Shown: positions 60,120-64,000 of the stretch, one piece after another
How the letters are laid out: the number at the start of each line of letters is the position of its first letter
How positions within the stretch are numbered: the first letter of the stretch is position 1
NCBI GenBank assembly: GCA_914767715.1
Contig: OU612070.1
Coordinates: forward strand, 26,524,025 to 26,588,024
Length of the DNA stretch: 64,000 nt
From: Membranipora membranacea
Lineage: Eukaryota > Bryozoa > Gymnolaemata > Cheilostomatida > Membraniporidae
Direction of reading: 5' to 3'
Translations under genes and position numbers: made by a program
The notes under the pieces: model-generated
What the model saw: the letters and a program-made list of their open reading frames with translations, nothing else
Database searches by the model: none
What the model was told of the DNA's origin: nothing

Positions 60120-61610
60120 GTATATATATTCGCAGATGCCTAACAGAATGGGACTCAATCCCTGTGGTAGAGGCAGGTTGACTTGGCATTCCACACAAAA
60201 TGAAGTTCATTGGAAGCCATGTTGTCATATTCACTTAAAAGTGTAATTGGAAGGAACCTGGTAATTTGATCGAGTCGAACTAAATCGACTTGCTATACCT
60301 GCAAAAAATATAGGGATATGTTTACTCGACCAGGTTTAAGCTAATAAGATAATTGTCATAAATGTAAAGCAATTGAAATTGGCCATTTTCACCGGAGTTA
60401 TTTTGCTTTAACCTGCCATCACACGAAGTTTTCCAACTGTGTCAGGCAGCTCAGCAAGATGGAAATTGCTGACATTTATAATTATCTTTCAAGATTTTTC
60501 AGATGATATGTGTCATATACTGCCAGAAGAATTGAGACATGCATAAACACCTGCTTCCTGAGTCGTCCTCATGCAGACCTCGCAGATCAAAACTGGGTAG
60601 CAACAACAGCTCAACCATACCCCATAACACTGCACTACCGAGCAGATGTCTCTTCATCAAATATGGGAATATGGTCTGAAACTGATGCCTAATGCTGATT
60701 GGGTGATGATATTCTTTGAATTTTATTAAATAATTTTTACACTATACTTTTATTTTTTTTTGAAAATCAGATCAAATAATATACATTTTGCAATGAATTT
60801 TCAGTTAGCATCATGTGTATGCTGTATTAGATAATTGAGTAAATGATATAAATAAAGACTCATCAGAGTGTTATCAATCTGCAGTGATCAATAAACACAA
60901 AAATTCACAGACACAAAAACTCTGCTGTGCTCAGTGATAATAGAAGGCTATTCCACAACGAATATCAATCTACTAGGATGAGTTATAGCAGGGGCCCTTT
61001 CTGTAACTCGGCCTAGTTTGTGATACCATGGTTAGCTGGCAAATTGAAACATGGATACGTGACAGCTACTATCTCGAATAACCTCAGCTAAATACCTGCT
61101 AGATAAAATTAAGCAGACATTTAGACGCATACTTATTGAAACCACTTCCTGCATGACCGGGTTCTCTCCGAGCAGCAGGTTTCCTGCATGCAGGGATCTG
61201 TATGTCTTTGTCATCTCTGATGGGTGTTACACGCCCTCTTCCTGTTCCTTCGCTGGCAAAATAACCTCAGCAGATGGTGCCTTTGCTTCTGGATTTTTCT
61301 GCTTGCCTCAACTCGCTTTCCTAAAACACCAGAGTACTCTCCTAACTTTCATGGAAGGCTGCCTATTAGGCAAGGACAGCTTATCTGCAGTGGTGATTAA
61401 TGACTTATCTCCCTCTCCTAGAAACTATGATGTCACAGGTTGAAGCACTGTGGTTCACAATCAGCTGAGAAATACCTGCTGAAGTGGTAGTAATTGGGTG
61501 ACAGCTTTGCTTCTTGTTAAATGATTGATCTACACCAGGCACCATCGTCGTCAAATTGCATGGAGGCCACATAATTAAATTCACCAAAAGGTGAAATTAG
61601 TAGGTACATA
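60120..61610. repeat. Long direct repeat, copy 1
   Basis: 60120-61390 recurs at 62715-64000 with an offset of about 2.62 kb and high identity over most of its length (for example the segment around 60850-60960 and 63460-63580). The last part (61400-61610) recurs separately at 62430-62600. No coding frame is conserved between the copies in a way that suggests a gene. Likely a transposon or segmental duplication of unknown class. Confidence 0.65.
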
Positions 61611-61661
61611 TGGCCAGTTTTTAACTTAGGAAAACTTGCTAGTTGAGCCAATATGGAATGC

Positions 61662-61900
61662 ATCTCGGCCTATTGGCTAAGATCAATGTGTCACTGCCAA
61701 TGGCCGATTAGTGCCAGTTCAGTTTTGGCAGCTTGCTGCACACTCACGATTAGGAGGTCCACCATGGCCTCACCTCTAGGATGCATTCTAGTTTTCTAGG
61801 ATGTATCACATTCTCAATATGAGGATTTAGGGCACCTTGCTTCCCTCTTTAGGGGCAGCCCAATCTTCTGTTTCTTCGCAAACAGCAAGTTGGAATGCAT
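61662..61900 (+). repeat. U2-snRNA-headed repeat, unit 1
   Basis: Starts atctcggcctattggctaag, which is the U2 snRNA 5' stem-loop sequence lacking four or five bases of its first positions. It then continues with a non-U2 body of about 205 bp (cctcacctctaggatgcatt, caatcttctgtttctt). The U2 branch-point recognition segment is absent, so it cannot act as a normal U2. Confidence 0.7.
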
Positions 61901-61915
61901 TCTCTGTTGGCCAAG

Positions 61916-62156
61916 ATCGCTTCTCGGCCTAATGGCTAAGATCAAAGTGTCACTGCCAATGGCGGATTAGTGCCACTTCAGTTTTTGCAGCTCGCTGCAC
62001 ACTTATGATTAGGAGGTCCTCTATGGCCTCACCTCTAGGATGTATTCTAGTTTTCTAGGATGTATCACAGTCTCAGTATGAGGATTAGGGCACCTTGCGT
62101 CCCTCTTTAGGGGCAACCCAATCTTCTGTTTCTTAGCAAACAGCAAGTTGGAATGC
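61916..62156 (+). repeat. U2-snRNA-headed repeat, unit 2
   Basis: Begins atcgcttctcggcctaatgg then ctaagatcaa, matching the first ~30 nt of metazoan U2 snRNA with few mismatches. The body is the same as in unit 1 and ends ggaatgc, directly joined to unit 3. Confidence 0.75.
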
Positions 62157-62399
62157 ATCGCTTCTCGGCCTATTGGCTAAGATCAAAGTCTCACTGCCAA
62201 TGGCCGATTAGTGCCAGTTCACTTTTGGCAGCTAGCTGCACACCAACAATTAGGAAGTCCTCTATGGCCTCACCTCTAGGATGCATTCTAGTTTTCTAGG
62301 ATGTATCACATTCTCAGTATGATGATTTAGGGCACCTTGCGTCCCTTTTAGGAGCAGCCCAATCTTCTGTTTCATACTAAACAGCAAGATGGCATGCCA
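62157..62399 (+). repeat. U2-snRNA-headed repeat, unit 3
   Basis: Begins atcgcttctcggcctattgg then ctaagatcaa, with the same body as units 1 and 2. After the unit comes attaaataaagact, a phrase also found at 60850 and 63460 in the long direct repeats. Confidence 0.75.
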
Positions 62400-62429
62400 T
62401 GCATTAAATAAAGACTATGTTATCTTATC

Positions 62430-62600
62430 TCCCTCTCCTAGAAACTATGCCGGCATAGGTTGAAGCACTGTTGTTCAGGTGAAGTGTCTTGCTTCTGATT
62501 GAATGATTGATCGTCACCAGACACTATCGCCGTCATATTGCGAGGAGGCCCCATTTTTAAATTCATCGAAAGGTGAAACTTGACTGTACAAATGGCCAGT
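62430..62600. repeat. Second copy of the 61400-61610 segment
   Basis: Shares tatctccctctcctagaaac, gttgaagcactgt and aatggccagttttt landmarks with 61400-61620, so the U2-headed units are bracketed by direct repeats. Confidence 0.6.
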
Positions 62601-62714
62601 TTTTTTACGTACGGTAAACTGGCTAGACAAGAGAGAATTGTTGCTACTTTAATTATTTTTCAATAACATCTTCGACTCATCAGTGAGAGTTTTATGCGAG
62701 CCTGGGCTCTTTTC

Positions 62715-64000
62715 GCAGATGCCTACCAGAGTTGGGACTCAATCCCGGTGGTAGAGGCAGCTTGACTTGGCATTCCACACAAAATGAAGTACATTGCTCT
62801 GTGTCAAAGACACTGTGGTCGTCGAGTCGCATTGGAAGCCATCTTGTCACATTCACTTAAAAGTATAGCCGGAAGGAACTTGGGAATTTTATCGAGTTTA
62901 ACTAAATCGACAAAAAACATAGGGATATGTTTACTTGACCAGGCTTAAGCTGATAAGATAATTGTCATAAATGTGAAGTGATTAAGATTGGCCATTTTCA
63001 CCGGAGTTATTTTGCTTTAACCTGCCATCACACGAAGTTTTCCGACTGTGTCAGGCAGCTCAGCAAGAAATAATTGCTGACATTTATAATTATCTTTCAA
63101 GATTTCTCAGATGATATGTGTCATATACTGCCAGAAGAATTCAGACATGCATAAACACCTTCTTCCTGAGTCATCCTCATGCAGACCTCGCAAATCAAAA
63201 CTGGGCAGCAACAACAGCTCAACCATACCCCATAGCACTGCACTAGCCAACAGATGTCACTTCATCAAATATGGGAATATGGTCTGAAACTGATGCCTAA
63301 TACTGATTGGGTGATGATATTTTTTGAATTTTATTAAATAAATTTTATGCTATACTATTATTTTTTTTTGTAAATCAGATCAAATAATACACATGTTGCA
63401 ATGAATTTTCAGTTAATAGCACCATGTGTATGCCGTATAAGATAATTGAGTATATGATATAAATAAAGACTCATCAGAGTGTTATCAATCTGCAGTGATC
63501 AATAAACACAAAAATTCACAGACACAAAAACTATGCTGTGCCCAGTGATAATAGAGGGCTTTTCCACAACAAATATTAATCTAATAGGATGATTTACAGC
63601 AGGGGCCCTTTCTATAAATCAGCCTAGTTTATGATATTCGTTAGCCGGCTAATTGAAACATGGATAAGTGGCAGCTAATATCTCGCATAACCTCAGCTAA
63701 ATGCCTGCTAAATTAAATTGAGCAGACATTTAGACACATACTTATTGAAACCACCCCCTGCATGCCCGGGTTCTCTCCAAGCAGCAGGTTTCCTGCGTGC
63801 AGGGATCTGTCTGTCTGTCTCTGTTCTCTCTGATGGATGTTGCACGCCCTCTTCCTCCGCTGGCGATATAACCGCAGCAGATGGTACCGTATCTTCTGGG
63901 CATTTTGTTCTGCTTGCCTCAACTTAAACTCGCTTTCCTCAAACACCAGAGTACTCTCCTAACTTTCATGGAAGGCTGCATATTAGGCAAGGACAGCTTA
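62715..64000. repeat. Long direct repeat, copy 2, cut by window end
   Basis: Matches 60120-61390 in order and orientation and runs off the right edge still matching (tggaaggctgc...aggcaaggacagctta is present in both). Confidence 0.65.

Noticed and set aside
61662-62399. Functional U2 snRNA genes
   Set aside because: Only the first ~30 nt match; the branch-point recognition segment, Sm site and 3' stem-loops are absent, so these are U2-derived repeats.

Overview
This is animal (metazoan) nuclear DNA. It is AT-rich and has spliceosomal introns of about 100-1500 bp with GT..AG ends. Its gene families are animal ones: sigma-class glutathione S-transferases, CUB, LDLa, PAN and EGF modules, and an NHL beta-propeller. 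It also carries many decayed transposons. Nothing bacterial was seen. The gene repertoire fits a marine invertebrate, possibly an early-branching one such as a sponge or cnidarian; I cannot name the species from the sequence.

Layout. 0-14.9 kb is mostly transposon debris: a 3' terminal exon at the left edge, LINE reverse-transcriptase tails, broken transposase-like genes (including a P-element/THAP9-like one on the minus strand), a Tc1/mariner-type MITE with perfect 20-bp inverted ends, and two inverted copies of a tRNA-like/minisatellite element. 15.0-20.3 kb holds two tandem four-exon sigma-class GST genes; the second has a frameshift in its last exon. 20.4-32.3 kb is repeats: a 1.7-kb tandem duplication, a transposase-like relic, a PIF/Harbinger relic, a terminal-inverted-repeat MITE and a LINE tail.

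32.6-48.4 kb is the main feature: three tandem same-strand paralogues (A, B, C), each with eight exons in identical phases. Each encodes a secreted protein of about 643-652 residues made of a signal peptide, an NHL-type beta-propeller in one large exon, and a Cys-containing C-terminal region. All three promoters carry an inverted pair of GATA motifs, and the 108-bp spacing to the ATG is the same in A and C.

50.4-54.2 kb is a complete eight-exon gene for a type I membrane protein in the order CUB, CUB-like, LDLa, TM, the order of the NETO (neuropilin and tolloid-like) proteins. Facing it tail to tail on the minus strand (57.07-54.63 kb) is a secreted modular gene that I assemble as signal peptide, PAN, Ser/Thr-rich, EGF, CUB; it contains one in-frame TGA. 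A perfect 34-bp palindrome lies between the two genes.

57-64 kb has no recognisable gene. It contains an AT-rich simple repeat, a long 2.6-kb-spaced direct duplication running off the right edge and, inside it, three head-to-tail ~240-bp units whose first ~30 nt are those of U2 snRNA. These look like snRNA-headed SINEs or a tandem array derived from one.
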